A stretch of DNA of 64,000 bases from Novosphingobium percolationis (GCF_020179425.1 NZ_JAILYM010000005.1:186001-250000); one strand, 5' to 3'; shown: positions 26,483-35,226, counted from the first letter of the stretch. Notes: generated from the sequence alone by a model not told the origin. Numbers and translations: made by a program.

Positions 26483-28200
26483 CAGCCGACCAGCGCGGCC
26501 GAATCGAGTTCGTAGAGCAGTTCCTCGCCCGCCATGGCGGCCGCGCCAAGGCCGCGCGCTTCGGGCGCGATGGTGCGGTTGAAGAACTTGGTCACGGCGG
26601 TCTTGGCCGGATCGCCGCTGGCGCGCGCCTGACGGGCCAATTGCCAGCCCGCGACGGCAACCGCGCACATCGTCAGGAACGGCACCGAACCGCTGAGCTT
26701 GTCGTCGAGCGAGGCGCTGGTGGTCATCCACTGGCCTATCGCGGCGGCATCCTTGGCCAGCGCGGCGACTTCGGGCACGTCTTCCATTTCGGCGGAAATG
26801 TCGCCCAGCAGCGCCTGCAAGACGCCGCCATTCTCGAAGCCCAGCTTGCGGGTGACGAGGTCTGCGGCCTGGATGCCATTGGTGCCTTCGTAGATCGGGG
26901 CGATGCGCGCGTCGCGATAGTGCTGCGCGGCGCCGGTCTCCTCGATGAAGCCCATGCCACCATGGACCTGAACGCCGAGGCTGGCGACTTCGCAGCCGAC
27001 GTCGGTGCCCCATGCCTTGAGCAGCGGCACGAGCAGCTCGGCGCGCTTGCCCGCGGCCTCGTCGCCCATTGCCCCGCGATCGACTTGCCCTGCGGTATAG
27101 TAGAGCAGGGCGCGTGCGCCTTCGGTCAGCGCGCGCATCCGCAGGATCATGCGGCGCACGTCGGGGTGTTCGATGATCGCCACGGGTGTCTTGTCGGCGC
27201 TGCTGGCCCGGGCCGACTGGACGCGGTCGCGGGCATAGCGCGAAGCCTGCTGCAGCGCGCGCTCCGCGATCTGCACGCCCTGGCTGCCGACATTGATGCG
27301 CGCCGAGTTCATCATCGTGAACATCGCGGCAAGGCCGGCGTTCTCGCGCCCGACCATCTCGCCGATGCATTCGCCGTGATCGCCATAGGACATGACGCAG
27401 GTGGGCGAGGCGTGGATGCCCAGCTTGTGTTCGATCGAGACGCAGCGCACGTCGTTGCGTTCGCCCAGCGAGCCGTCGGCGTTCACGTGGAACTTCGGCA
27501 CGATGAACAGCGAGATGCCGCGCGTGCCTGCAGGCGCATCCGGCGTGCGGGCCAGCACGAGATGGATGATGTTCTCCGCTGCGTCGTGCTCGCCAAAGGT
27601 GATGAAGATCTTGGTGCCCGCGATCCGGTACTTGCCCGCGTGGGGGCCTTGCGCGATCGGCGTGGCGGTGCTGCGCAGCGCGCCGACGTCAGAGCCTGCC
27701 TGCGGCTCGGTCAGGTTCATCGTGCCCGACCATTCGCCCGAGACCAGCTTGGGCAGGTAGAGCGCCTTCTGCGCCTCGCTGCCGTGGTGGTGCAGCGCCT
27801 CGATCGCGCCGACGGTGAGCATCGGCAGCAGGGTAAAGCCCATGTTGGCCGCGCCCAGCGTTTCCAGCACGCAAGTCGCCAGCGTGAAGGGCAGGCCCTG
27901 TCCGCCGAAGTCCTCCGGCCCGGCGATCGAATTCCAGCCCTGTTCGACGAAGGCCCGGTATGCGTCGGCATAGCCTTCGGGCAGCGTAACCGTGCCATCG
28001 GCCCAGGCCGCACCGACGGTATCGCCCGCACGGTTGAGCGGACCCCATTCGCCCGCGGCGAAGGCGCCGATGCCTTCGGCAATGGCCTCGACCACGTCGG
28101 GCGTGGCGGCGGCATAGCGTTCGTGGCTCGCAAGATCCTCAATCCCGGCGCAGACCTTCATGGCGAGAACCTGGTCTGCGGTTGGCGGCGTGAAATCCAT
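26482..28200 (-). CDS. Acyl-CoA dehydrogenase, long form with extra C-terminal domain (DmdC-like)
   Basis: A 572-residue member of the large ACAD subgroup that includes 3-methylmercaptopropionyl-CoA dehydrogenase and fatty acyl dehydrogenases of sphingomonads. Marks in order are: an N-terminal extension beginning MDFTPPTADQVL; GGQGLPFTLA; MNLTEPQAGSDVGALRSTA; GTKIFITFGEHD; the middle SIEHKLGIHASPTCVMSYG; VQVHGGMGFIEETGAAQHYRD; ARIAPIYEGTNGIQAADLV; then a C-terminal ACAD-like helical domain. AAGGAAAA precedes the ATG at 28200. It is translationally coupled to the DUF815 ATPase and divergent from tsaC with 47 nt between starts. Confidence 0.9.
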   Translation of the reverse strand: MDFTPPTADQVLAMKVCAGIEDLASHERYAAATPDVVEAIAEGIGAFAAGEWGPLNRAGDTVGAAWADGTVTLPEGYADAYRAFVEQGWNSIAGPEDFGGQGLPFTLATCVLETLGAANMGFTLLPMLTVGAIEALHHHGSEAQKALYLPKLVSGEWSGTMNLTEPQAGSDVGALRSTATPIAQGPHAGKYRIAGTKIFITFGEHDAAENIIHLVLARTPDAPAGTRGISLFIVPKFHVNADGSLGERNDVRCVSIEHKLGIHASPTCVMSYGDHGECIGEMVGRENAGLAAMFTMMNSARINVGSQGVQIAERALQQASRYARDRVQSARASSADKTPVAIIEHPDVRRMILRMRALTEGARALLYYTAGQVDRGAMGDEAAGKRAELLVPLLKAWGTDVGCEVASLGVQVHGGMGFIEETGAAQHYRDARIAPIYEGTNGIQAADLVTRKLGFENGGVLQALLGDISAEMEDVPEVAALAKDAAAIGQWMTTSASLDDKLSGSVPFLTMCAVAVAGWQLARQARASGDPAKTAVTKFFNRTIAPEARGLGAAAMAGEELLYELDSAALVG

Positions 28201-28247
28201 TGCTTGTTTTCCTTGGCAGCGCTGCAGGCGCGCTATAGCGCCAAGCC

Positions 28248-29201
28248 ATGAGCGCGACAAAGCTTCCTGTTGGGGTATGGGCAGATCAGGCCGGGATTGC
28301 GCAGGCCGCGCGCGTGATCGCGGACGGTGGCACGGTCGCGGTGCCGACCGAGACGGTCTATGGCCTGGCCGCGCGCGCCGACAGCGACCAGGCGGTGGCC
28401 GGGATCTATCGCGCCAAGGGACGGCCCGACTTCAACCCGTTGATTGTCCACGTGCCCGATCTGGCGGCGGCGGAGCGGCTGGCGCTGGTCGATGATCGCG
28501 CGCGGGCGCTGGCACAGGCGTTCTGGCCGGGCGCGCTGACCATGGTGCTGCCGCGCCGCGCCGATGCCGGGCTTGCCGCGGCGGTCAGCGCGGGCCTGCC
28601 GACGGTGGCGCTGCGCTGCCCGGCGCATGGCGTGATGCAGGCGCTGCTGCGGGAAAGCGGGCTGCCGCTGGCCGCGCCCTCTGCCAATCGCAGCGGTGGC
28701 GTCAGCCCCACCACGGCAGCACATGTCGCGCAGTCGCTGGGCGCGCGGGTGGACCTGATCCTCGATGGCGGGGCGAGCGAACAAGGGATCGAATCGACCA
28801 TCGTCGGCCTGCGCGACGATGGTTCGTGGGCGATCCTGCGCCCCGGCCCGATCGAGCAGGCGCGCATCGCCGCCGTGCTGGGCGATCACGCCGGAGCCAT
28901 GACATCGGTCGCGCGCGGGATCGAGGCGCCCGGCCAGCTTGCCAGCCACTATGCGCCGGGCAAGCCGGTGCGGCTCGATGCGGCAGCGGCCGAGGCGGAC
29001 GAGTTCCACATCGGCTTCGGCGCGGTGGCGGGTGACGTCAACCTGTCGGAGACGGGCGATCTGGCGCAGGCGGCGGCCCGGCTCTATGCCTGCCTGCACG
29101 CCGCCGCAGCCGCGCCGAAGCCGCGCATCGCGGTCGCGCCTGTGCCGCAGTACGGCATCGGCGTTGCCATCAACGACCGGCTGGGGCGCGCCGCCTCCTG
29201 A
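28248..29201 (+). CDS. tsaC: L-threonylcarbamoyladenylate synthase (Sua5/TsaC, two-domain form)
   Basis: A 317-residue enzyme that makes threonylcarbamoyl-AMP from threonine, bicarbonate and ATP for tRNA t6A37. The YrdC domain carries VPTETVYGLAA, IYRAKGRPDFNPL, LPLAAPSANRSGGVSPT and ESTIVG. A linker with PGQLASHYAPGKPV leads to the C-terminal Sua5 domain, which is present in this long form and absent in E. coli TsaC. The gene ends 3 nt before the convergent lipoprotein gene. Confidence 0.95.
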   Translation: MSATKLPVGVWADQAGIAQAARVIADGGTVAVPTETVYGLAARADSDQAVAGIYRAKGRPDFNPLIVHVPDLAAAERLALVDDRARALAQAFWPGALTMVLPRRADAGLAAAVSAGLPTVALRCPAHGVMQALLRESGLPLAAPSANRSGGVSPTTAAHVAQSLGARVDLILDGGASEQGIESTIVGLRDDGSWAILRPGPIEQARIAAVLGDHAGAMTSVARGIEAPGQLASHYAPGKPVRLDAAAAEADEFHIGFGAVAGDVNLSETGDLAQAAARLYACLHAAAAAPKPRIAVAPVPQYGIGVAINDRLGRAAS

Positions 29202-29204
29202 TCG

Positions 29205-29552
29205 TCAGTCTGGTTCGTTTGGGACCGAGGGGCGTAGATCCGACATCTGCCCATAGAGGCCGCGCGCTTCTTCGCAGGCATCTTCGTCACCGTGTTCGCA
29301 GCGGTTCCGGGCACGGTCGTAGTCGCGCGAGAGCCGGCCGTAGCGCTCCTCGCGCTGGCGCATCTGGCGCCCGCGCTTCTCGTCGCGCTCGGACTGGCTG
29401 ACGGTGACGCGGTCATAGACGTCGGCGGTGGTGTTGACGGCGCGGGCGCCCGCCCTGACCGGAGCGGTGGCGAGGCCGACCATGCTGCTGGCCACGCAAC
29501 CGGACAGCAGCGGGGCGAACATGAGGGCGAGAACGATCGGGCGGCGCGTCAT
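29205..29552 (-). CDS. Small lipoprotein
   Basis: A 115-residue protein with a lipoprotein signal: basic start, hydrophobic core and lipobox LLSGC near residue 19. After cleavage it has a short hydrophobic/Gly segment (MVGLATAPVRAGARAV), then a highly charged helix (QSERDEKRGRQMRQREERY) and two cysteines (NRCEHGDEDACEEA). It is probably anchored in a membrane and extends as a coiled coil. The function is unknown. It follows the head-GIN lipoprotein gene by 64 nt and could be cotranscribed. Confidence 0.7.
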   Translation of the reverse strand: MTRRPIVLALMFAPLLSGCVASSMVGLATAPVRAGARAVNTTADVYDRVTVSQSERDEKRGRQMRQREERYGRLSRDYDRARNRCEHGDEDACEEARGLYGQMSDLRPSVPNEPD

Positions 29553-29616
29553 GCCGCCGATCTTCTGTGCGCGCAGCCCGGCTGGCAAGTCCGGCATTGC
29601 GCGTGCAGCACCAGTG

Positions 29617-30369
29617 TCAGGGTTCGCAGACCAGGCGGCCCGATCCCATCGACGAGACCTTGCAGGTGGCGCGGCCCTTCACGCGGACTTCGCCCGAGCC
29701 CATGATGTCGGCCTTCACGTCGCCATCCGAGGCGAAACGCGTGTTGCCGGAGCCCGCAACGTCGACCTTGGCGCTGGAGGCGGTGAGGCCGTCCAGTTCG
29801 GCATTGCCGCTGCCAGCAACCGTGACCTTGAGCTGGTCGGCCGATCCTGCGCCGCGCAGCTTGCCCGAGCCGACCACATCGACTTTGAGTTCCTTGGCCG
29901 TGATCCGCGTGGCGTCGATCGTACCCGATCCGGCGATCGTGACCTTTGCCTGATCGGCTTCGAGCGCGTCGATATCGATCTGGCCCGATCCGGCCAGCAC
30001 CAGTTCGCGCGCGGCGGGCAGGGTGACGTTGACGGTGGCTACGCCGCTCTCGTCGCTGCTCTTCCAGTTGTCGCGCGCAATGCCGAGCTTGCCGTCCTTC
30101 AGGGTGAAGCGCAGCTTGTCCTTGATCGCCTGCTCGCCGTCGACGCTGATGGCGATCGCCGCCCCACGCACGATATGGACCCGGTCGGGGCCGAGCAGGG
30201 TCACTTCATCGGGCGCCTTGCCCGACAGGTCGAGCTGGGCGAGCGGCACGCCCTTGGCACCGTCGATGGTGACGCTGGCCGCGTCGCAACCCGAAAGCGC
30301 GGCAGCAAGGCCGACAAAGGCGACGCCCGCGAGCGTCTTGGCGAGATCCTTGAATGTGGCAGGCGACAT
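29617..30369 (-). CDS. Head GIN domain (DUF2807) lipoprotein
   Basis: A 250-residue exported protein with a signal ending in the lipobox-like LAAALSGC. The bulk is a right-handed beta-solenoid with many VAGSGN / VVGSGK / IAGSGT turns, the mark of the head-GIN/DUF2807 family. These are putative envelope-attached auto-adhesive or stress proteins of unknown biochemistry. GGGAG is 9 nt before the ATG at 30369, which favours this start over 30399. The C-terminus ends in two short CKVSSMGSGRLVC repeats with cysteines that may form a disulfide. Confidence 0.85.
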   Translation of the reverse strand: MSPATFKDLAKTLAGVAFVGLAAALSGCDAASVTIDGAKGVPLAQLDLSGKAPDEVTLLGPDRVHIVRGAAIAISVDGEQAIKDKLRFTLKDGKLGIARDNWKSSDESGVATVNVTLPAARELVLAGSGQIDIDALEADQAKVTIAGSGTIDATRITAKELKVDVVGSGKLRGAGSADQLKVTVAGSGNAELDGLTASSAKVDVAGSGNTRFASDGDVKADIMGSGEVRVKGRATCKVSSMGSGRLVCEP

Positions 30370-30502
30370 GGCGAACACTCCCGTGCTGGTGTGCATCATG
30401 CCTGCCTAGGTAGGGCAGGGGCGGGCGCAGGGCCATGTCGTTCGGCGGCGGTGCTCGGCGGCTGGTGGAATGAAGTGTCGGTGATGTCCGGACCACTCCA
30501 AA

Positions 30503-30522
30503 CCCTCTCGCTTGCGGGAGGG
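30503..30522. repeat. REP-like palindrome, second copy
   Basis: CCCTCTCGC (30503-30511) and GCGGGAGGG (30514-30522) pair with one mismatch. It is closely related to the palindrome at 18817-18838 with the strand orientation of the TT/AA centre reversed. It lies in the 242-nt gap between the head-GIN gene and carD. The rest of the gap holds only the carD terminator. Confidence 0.45.
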
Positions 30523-30562
30523 CGGATAGCAGTCTGATGCCTCTGCGTCGCACAAACGAAAA

Positions 30563-30587
30563 GGGCCGCCGGATCGCCCGGCGGCCC
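30563..30587 (-). terminator. Intrinsic terminator of carD
   Basis: GGGCCGCCGG (30563-30572) pairs perfectly with CCGGCGGCCC (30578-30587) around a 5-nt loop. On the minus strand the stem is followed by TTTTCGTTTG. Confidence 0.75.
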
Positions 30588-30611
30588 CTTCGTAAATTCT
30601 GACGGAGCGGG

Positions 30612-31136
30612 TTAGACCGCTTCGTAGTACTTCGGTGCGTGTTCGTTGAGGATCGCGAGGATCTTCTGGAGCGCGGCCGGCTCGTCCGTCTTTTCCATGG
30701 CCGCGAGTTCGCGCGCGAGGCGCGAGGAGGCGGCTTCGAAGATCTGGCGTTCCGAGTAGGACTGTTCCGGCTGATCATCGGCGCGGAACAGGTCGCGGGT
30801 CACTTCGGCGATCGAGACGAGATCGCCCGAATTGATCTTCGCTTCGTATTCCTGGGCGCGGCGCGACCACATCGTGCGCTTCACCTTGGGCTTGCCCTTG
30901 AGCGTGTCGAGCGCTTCGCGCAGCGTCTTGTCGGACGACAGCTTGCGCATGCCGATCGCTTCGACCTTGTTCACCGGAACACGCAGGGTCATGCGTTCCT
31001 TTTCGAAGCGGAGCACGTAAAGCTCCAGCTTCATGCCCGCCACTTCTTCATTCTGAAGTTCGACCACCCGGCCGACACCGTGCTTCGGATAGACGACGTA
31101 ATCCCCAACATCGAAGGCAAGAGCCTTGGCTGCCAT
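30612..31136 (-). CDS. carD: CarD family transcription regulator (CdnL)
   Basis: A 174-residue protein of the CarD/CdnL family that binds the RNA polymerase beta subunit and stabilises open complexes at rRNA and other promoters. The N-terminal Tudor-like RNAP-interaction domain has FDVGDYVVYPKHGVGRV, LRFEKERMTLRVPVNKV and GMRKL. The C-terminal helical DNA-binding domain contains MWSRRAQEYEAKINSGDL and SYSERQIFEAA. The length matches Caulobacter CdnL. It follows the FdxA gene on the same strand but a terminator and 385 nt lie between them, so it has its own promoter. Confidence 0.95.
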   Translation of the reverse strand: MAAKALAFDVGDYVVYPKHGVGRVVELQNEEVAGMKLELYVLRFEKERMTLRVPVNKVEAIGMRKLSSDKTLREALDTLKGKPKVKRTMWSRRAQEYEAKINSGDLVSIAEVTRDLFRADDQPEQSYSERQIFEAASSRLARELAAMEKTDEPAALQKILAILNEHAPKYYEAV

Positions 31137-31521
31137 TGCTTATCCTTTCGACGCAGGCAGGGAATAAGCGGCGACGGGCGGAGATCCGCCCTTCCAGCAC
31201 AAGGTTCCGGGCCCTTTGGGGAGAGGTCCGGCAAGCGACCGCCTTATTGGCGCGGTCGGCGATCCCTTTGCGATACGTTTGCCGCCAGCCCTGCCTTCTC
31301 GTGGTGAAAAGGCGCCGGAACAGGGGCAAGCCCGTCCGGCGCGTGACGGCTACATAGCAGCTCTGTAATAAAATTGCCAGACCCGGATGCGTTAAATCGC
31401 CTTCATCCGCAGGGGTACCCCACGGAAAAGCGCAAAAAATGCATCAATGCGGGCCAATCGGGCTGGTTGGATGCACGCGCCAGGCGAATCGCCGACGCGC
31501 GCCGCCGGTTGGTTGCCCCGA
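31137..31521. other. Intergenic region carD-fdxA, no gene found
   Basis: A 385-nt gap. I see no supported reading frame and no RNA gene. On the minus strand a weak promoter-like pair TGGCAA and TATGTA with 17 nt spacing occurs about 31350-31380, roughly 220 nt before carD. The palindrome GGGGTACCCC is at 31412-31421. The fdxA terminator occupies 31433-31475. A long carD leader is possible. Confidence 0.4.
31433..31475 (-). terminator. Intrinsic terminator of fdxA
   Basis: TGCATC (31440-31445) and GATGCA (31470-31475) are complementary, with an inner GCCA/TGGT pairing. On the minus strand the hairpin is followed by a run of six Ts (31434-31439). It lies about 47 nt after the fdxA stop. Confidence 0.65.
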
Positions 31522-31860
31522 TCAGTCGCCTTCGCCGGGTTCGGCAGAGAAGTACTTGTCGAACTTGCCCTCTTCGCCCTTGTGCTCGTCGGCGTCGGCC
31601 GGCGCGTCCTTCTTGGCGGTGATGTTCGGCCATTCCGCCGAGAACTTGGCGTTCAGCTCGAGCCACTGCTCAAGACCCGATTCGGTATCGGGCAGGATCG
31701 CCTCGGCCGGGCATTCGGGTTCGCACACGCCGCAGTCGATGCATTCGCTGGGGTTGATCACCAGCATGTTCTCGCCTTCGTAGAAGCAGTCCACGGGGCA
31801 GACTTCGACGCAGTCCATGAACTTGCAGCGGATGCAGGCGTCGGTAACGACATAGGTCAT
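31522..31860 (-). CDS. fdxA: Ferredoxin FdxA, 7Fe-8S type
   Basis: A 112-residue ferredoxin. The first cluster region reads [17 protein letters not shown] and the second [12 protein letters not shown], the arrangement of FdxA proteins with one [3Fe-4S] and one [4Fe-4S] cluster. [18 protein letters not shown] is the typical linker. The C-terminal 50 residues are an acidic/lysine tail usual in this group ([19 protein letters not shown]). It follows the S4-domain gene by 64 nt. The helicase-S4-FdxA gene order suggests one operon. The electron partner is not known. Confidence 0.95.
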   Translation of the reverse strand: MTYVVTDACIRCKFMDCVEVCPVDCFYEGENMLVINPSECIDCGVCEPECPAEAILPDTESGLEQWLELNAKFSAEWPNITAKKDAPADADEHKGEEGKFDKYFSAEPGEGD

Positions 31861-31924
31861 GGCGGTGATTTTCCCTCAGGCGTTGTGTGTTTGCCGTCGT
31901 GCTAGAAGCGTTTGGCGGCAGGCG

Positions 31925-32218
31925 TCAAGCGTGTGTTGCGCCAGTGGGCGCGACATCGGGTCGCGCGGAGGGTTCGATCAGGCGATAGCAGGCCTGCGCT
32001 TCGGGCGCCGGACCGCGCCGGACAGGCAGCGCGAGCACTTCGATCACGCGTACGCCATGGTGCGTCGGCAGTACCAGCAGGTCGCCTGTCCGAACCGTGG
32101 CGCTGGGGCGTTCGATGCGCCGCCCGTTGAGCCGCATATGGCCTTCCAGCGCCCAGTCGTGAGCATGGGTGCGCGTGGGCGCAAGCCGCAGATACCACAG
32201 CAGCTTGTCGAGCCGCAT
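31925..32218 (-). CDS. S4-domain RNA-binding protein (HslR-like)
   Basis: A 97-residue protein with one S4 domain (residues 1-60: MRLDKLLWYLRLAPTRTHAH, GHMRLNGRRIERPSATVRTG). It is related to the E. coli heat-shock protein Hsp15/HslR, which binds 50S subunits with stalled nascent chains. The short tail is basic and Ala/Pro-rich. Its ATG overlaps the stop codon of the SUV3-like helicase by one base (TGATG), showing translational coupling. The pairing with an RNA helicase supports a role in RNA or ribosome maintenance. Confidence 0.88.
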   Translation of the reverse strand: MRLDKLLWYLRLAPTRTHAHDWALEGHMRLNGRRIERPSATVRTGDLLVLPTHHGVRVIEVLALPVRRGPAPEAQACYRLIEPSARPDVAPTGATHA

Positions 32219-34770
32219 CAGTCGAGCAGCTCGGCCAGCGCTGCGAAAGCGCCGGTGGCGGGCGGGCGTGACCGCTGGCGTGGGCGTTCGGCGCGCGGGC
32301 GCGGCGCGCGCCAGTCCCACAGCGGTGGCATCGGCGGGCCGAACGCGCCATCGGCCAGCGGCCGGCCGGTGGCGACGCGAAACCCCGCCGCGCGCAGCAG
32401 TGCCGCGTAACTCGCGGTCGAGAGGCCCATCGAACGGGCCAACGCCGGATCGAGGTAATAGCGCTTGCCCCTGGCGGCGATGCGCGTGCGGTGTGCATCC
32501 TGCAGCAGCTTTTCGGCGAGGTCGACGCGCAGGGCTTGCGCGCCCGTGCGGCGATAGCCCAGCGGCGGGTGCTGGCCGCCGAGCGCCGCGGGCATCGCTT
32601 CGGCAAGGCGCGGGGGCGCAAGGCCGCGCAAGGCCGCGAGCGTGGCCCACAGCCGCAGCGCGGGAACCTTGAGCGCGCCCGGCACGAACAGGTCCAGCCC
32701 GCCGACGCGCACGCCAAGCTTGCGCAACGCATCGCGCTGCGCGCCGTCGAGCTTGTCCAGCCCGGACTCCTCGCGGGCCAGCACGCCGCCCGCTTCTACC
32801 AGCTGCAGCAGCAGAGCGCGCAGGGCGGGGCCGGATGCGGGCGCGCGACTCGCTTCCTCCAGCTGCCGCAGCGGCGCGAGCGGCTTCTCGAGCGCTTCGG
32901 CGAGCCATCCGGCCAGCGCGGTTTCGATGCGTTCGCGCGTCGGTGGAGGCAGGCGGGCAAGCGTGGGATCTAGCGCGACGCGCGGGGCAAGCAGCGCCTT
33001 GCCCGATTCGAGCCGCGCGATCGCGCGGTCGCGCCAGATCAGCGCGCGGTCGTCCAGCATCATGCCATCGGCGCGTGCGGCATCGGCGACGAGCTCGGCG
33101 GCGCGAGCTTCGAGCAAGCCGGAAAGGTGCTTTTCCGCCGCAGCCAGCAGGAGCTTGCGGTCCTCTGCGCGGGCGAGGGGATCGACCACGAAGCGGAACC
33201 CTTCGAGGTGGCCGATGGGTTCATCATCGACGAGCACCGCGCCTGCATCGGACAGGCGCACCGGCAGCAGGCTCGCGTCGGCGCCCGCCTTGCGCATGAG
33301 CACGGTAGTACGGCGATTGACGAAGCGTTCGGTCAGGCGGCCGTGCAGCGCATCGGACAGCCGCGTTTCCACGGCGCGGGCGCGTGCGGCCATCTCGTCC
33401 TTCGCCAGCACCCAGTCGGGGCGCTGCGCGATGTAGGACCACGACCGGATCGCGGCGATGCGGCCCTGCAGGGTGTCGATATCGCCCGAGGGGTTGTCGA
33501 GATGCGCGATCGCCTGCGCCACGTAGTCCGCGCCGAGGTAGCCGTGGCGCAAGTCCTGCCACAGCCGCGCGACGAAGCGCGAATGCGTCTCGGCGCCCTG
33601 CTGGCGGAAATCGGGCAGCGAGCAGGCCTGCCAGAAACGCTGGACCTGTCGCCGCCCCCGCACGGTTCCGGAGATCTCTGGATCTTCGGCAAGGCGCTTG
33701 AGCACGGCGAGGTCGATCGCCTGCGGGGGCGTTGCCAGTTCGGGGCGCGGCGGCGGGCTTTCGAGATCGTCGATCAGCATGCTTACCGAATCGAAGCGCG
33801 GCTCGGCCTCGCGCCAGAACAGCCGGGTCAGCGGGGGGAAGCGATGTTCCTCGATTCCATAGACTTCTTCCGGCGCGAATTCGGGATCGTGGCCGCCCAT
33901 GCCCGCGAGCGCGCCGAAGGTGCCGTCCTTGTGGTGCCGTCCCGCGCGTCCGGCGATCTGCGCCATTTCCGCCGTGGTCAGGCGGCGATGGCGGTGGCCG
34001 TCGTACTTCGACAGCCCGGCAAAGGCGACGTGCGTGACATCGAGGTTCAGCCCCATGCCGATGGCGTCGGTGGCGACGAGGTAGTCGACCTCGCCCGCCT
34101 GGTACATCGCGACTTGCGCGTTGCGCGTCTGGGGCGAGAGCGCGCCCATGACCACCGCCGCGCCGCCGCGAAAGCGGCGCAGCATCTCGGCCATGGCGTA
34201 GACCTGCTCGGCGCTGAACGCGACGATCGCGCTGCGCGGGGGCAGGCGCGACAGCTTCTTGGGTTCTGTGTGCGACAGCGTGGAAAAGCGCGGGCGGGTG
34301 ACGATTTCCGCCTCGGGCAGCAGCGCTTTGATCATGGGCTGTAGCGTGGCCGACCCGAGCAGCATCGTCTCTTCGCGCCCGCGTGTGTGCAGCAGGCGAT
34401 CGGTGAAGACGTGGCCGCGTTCGGGATCGGCGGACAGCTGGGCTTCGTCCAGCGCGACGAAGGCGAGGTCGGGCCGGCTGGGCATGGCCTCTACCGTGCA
34501 CAAGTGCCAGCGCGCGCCCTTGGGCTCGATCCGTTCCTCGCCGGTGATCAGCGCGACGTTCTGCGCACCCTTGATCGCGCAGACCCGGTCATAGACCTCG
34601 CGCGCCAGCAGGCGCAGCGGAAAGCCGATCGCGCCGGACGAATGCGCGCAGAGCCGTTCGATGGCGAGGTGAGTCTTGCCGGTGTTGGTAGGGCCGAGCA
34701 CCGCCTTGACGGACTTGGGATCGCCCGTCTTGCGGTCGCTCCGATCGCGCGCGTGGACGAAGCTGGCCAT
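32218..34770 (-). CDS. SUV3-like DExH/D RNA helicase
   Basis: An 850-residue superfamily 2 helicase similar to mitochondrial SUV3. RecA domain 1 has the P-loop GPTNTGKTHLA, LITGEERIEP, the DEAQ box in FVALDEAQLSAD, and GSATLQP. Domain 2 has FSAEQVYAMAEMLRR, VMGALSPQTRNAQVAMY, ATDAIGMGLNLDV and QIAGRAGRH. A long C-terminal region (about residues 380-850) contains further helical domains; its last 150 residues are Ala/Arg/Pro-rich. SUV3 acts with an exoribonuclease in mitochondria, and the bacterial function is not settled. The ATG at 34770 is chosen over an upstream open extension. It is coupled to the S4 gene. Confidence 0.92.
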   Translation of the reverse strand: MASFVHARDRSDRKTGDPKSVKAVLGPTNTGKTHLAIERLCAHSSGAIGFPLRLLAREVYDRVCAIKGAQNVALITGEERIEPKGARWHLCTVEAMPSRPDLAFVALDEAQLSADPERGHVFTDRLLHTRGREETMLLGSATLQPMIKALLPEAEIVTRPRFSTLSHTEPKKLSRLPPRSAIVAFSAEQVYAMAEMLRRFRGGAAVVMGALSPQTRNAQVAMYQAGEVDYLVATDAIGMGLNLDVTHVAFAGLSKYDGHRHRRLTTAEMAQIAGRAGRHHKDGTFGALAGMGGHDPEFAPEEVYGIEEHRFPPLTRLFWREAEPRFDSVSMLIDDLESPPPRPELATPPQAIDLAVLKRLAEDPEISGTVRGRRQVQRFWQACSLPDFRQQGAETHSRFVARLWQDLRHGYLGADYVAQAIAHLDNPSGDIDTLQGRIAAIRSWSYIAQRPDWVLAKDEMAARARAVETRLSDALHGRLTERFVNRRTTVLMRKAGADASLLPVRLSDAGAVLVDDEPIGHLEGFRFVVDPLARAEDRKLLLAAAEKHLSGLLEARAAELVADAARADGMMLDDRALIWRDRAIARLESGKALLAPRVALDPTLARLPPPTRERIETALAGWLAEALEKPLAPLRQLEEASRAPASGPALRALLLQLVEAGGVLAREESGLDKLDGAQRDALRKLGVRVGGLDLFVPGALKVPALRLWATLAALRGLAPPRLAEAMPAALGGQHPPLGYRRTGAQALRVDLAEKLLQDAHRTRIAARGKRYYLDPALARSMGLSTASYAALLRAAGFRVATGRPLADGAFGPPMPPLWDWRAPRPRAERPRQRSRPPATGAFAALAELLD

Positions 34771-34805
34771 AACCCGAAATGTGGCGAGCAAGGCCCGCAG
34801 ACGCA

Positions 34806-34839
34806 AGAAGGCGCCGGAATTTTATCCCCGGCGCCTTCT
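34806..34839 (-). terminator. Perfect 12-bp hairpin, probable rpoZ terminator
   Basis: AGAAGGCGCCGG (34806-34817) pairs exactly with CCGGCGCCTTCT (34828-34839) around a 10-nt AT-rich loop. It lies between rpoZ and the helicase gene on the same strand. No strong T-run is present, so the termination may be partial. Confidence 0.6.
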
Positions 34840-34881
34840 GTGACCTGGCAATGCAGACCTTGGCGGGATCAGCCCCCGAGG

Positions 34882-35226
34882 TCAGCCGTCGTAGTCGGCG
34901 CCAAGCGAGGTGTTGCGCACCGGCGCCGCCGCGGTGATGCGCAGCGCTTCGGCCGACTGCGACAGCGAGCCGATTTCGTCAGCTTCGTCGTCGTCGTCGG
35001 GCAGGACGCGCTGGAGCGACTGGATCAGGTTTTCCTTGAGCACGGCCGGACGCACGGTCTCTTCCGCGATTTCGCGCAGGGCGACGACCGGGTTCTTGTC
35101 CCGGTCACGGTCGACCGTCAGCTCGGCCCCGCCCGAGATCGCGCGGGCGCGCTCGGCAGCCAGCAGCACGAGATCGAAACGGTTGGGGATCTTGTCGACG
35201 CAATCTTCGACGGTAACGCGCGCCAT
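34882..35226 (-). CDS. rpoZ: RNA polymerase omega subunit
   Basis: A 114-residue protein. The N-terminal [32 protein letters not shown] and [12 protein letters not shown] are omega signatures. It folds beta-prime of RNA polymerase and contributes to the ppGpp-binding site. The acidic linker DDDDEADE and the C-terminal tail are lineage-specific extensions common in Alphaproteobacteria. No relA/spoT gene is adjacent, unlike in many genomes. Its own promoter probably lies in the 97-nt gap after dnaB. Confidence 0.96.
   Translation of the reverse strand: MARVTVEDCVDKIPNRFDLVLLAAERARAISGGAELTVDRDRDKNPVVALREIAEETVRPAVLKENLIQSLQRVLPDDDDEADEIGSLSQSAEALRITAAAPVRNTSLGADYDG

Noticed and set aside
27483..27498. 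GTTCACGTGGAAC-like word in an acyl-CoA dehydrogenase gene
   Set aside because: Only the right arm matches parS; the left arm is offset by one base and breaks symmetry around CACGTG.
26422..28251. 609-residue plus-strand open frame opposite the long acyl-CoA dehydrogenase
   Set aside because: Composition shadow, no recognisable motif, and the minus-strand protein has full ACAD signatures.
31205..31235. GGTCCGGCAAGCGACC in the carD-fdxA gap, reminiscent of SRP RNA
   Set aside because: The conserved GGAAGGAAGCAGCC loop and stem are absent; no other RNA hallmark found.
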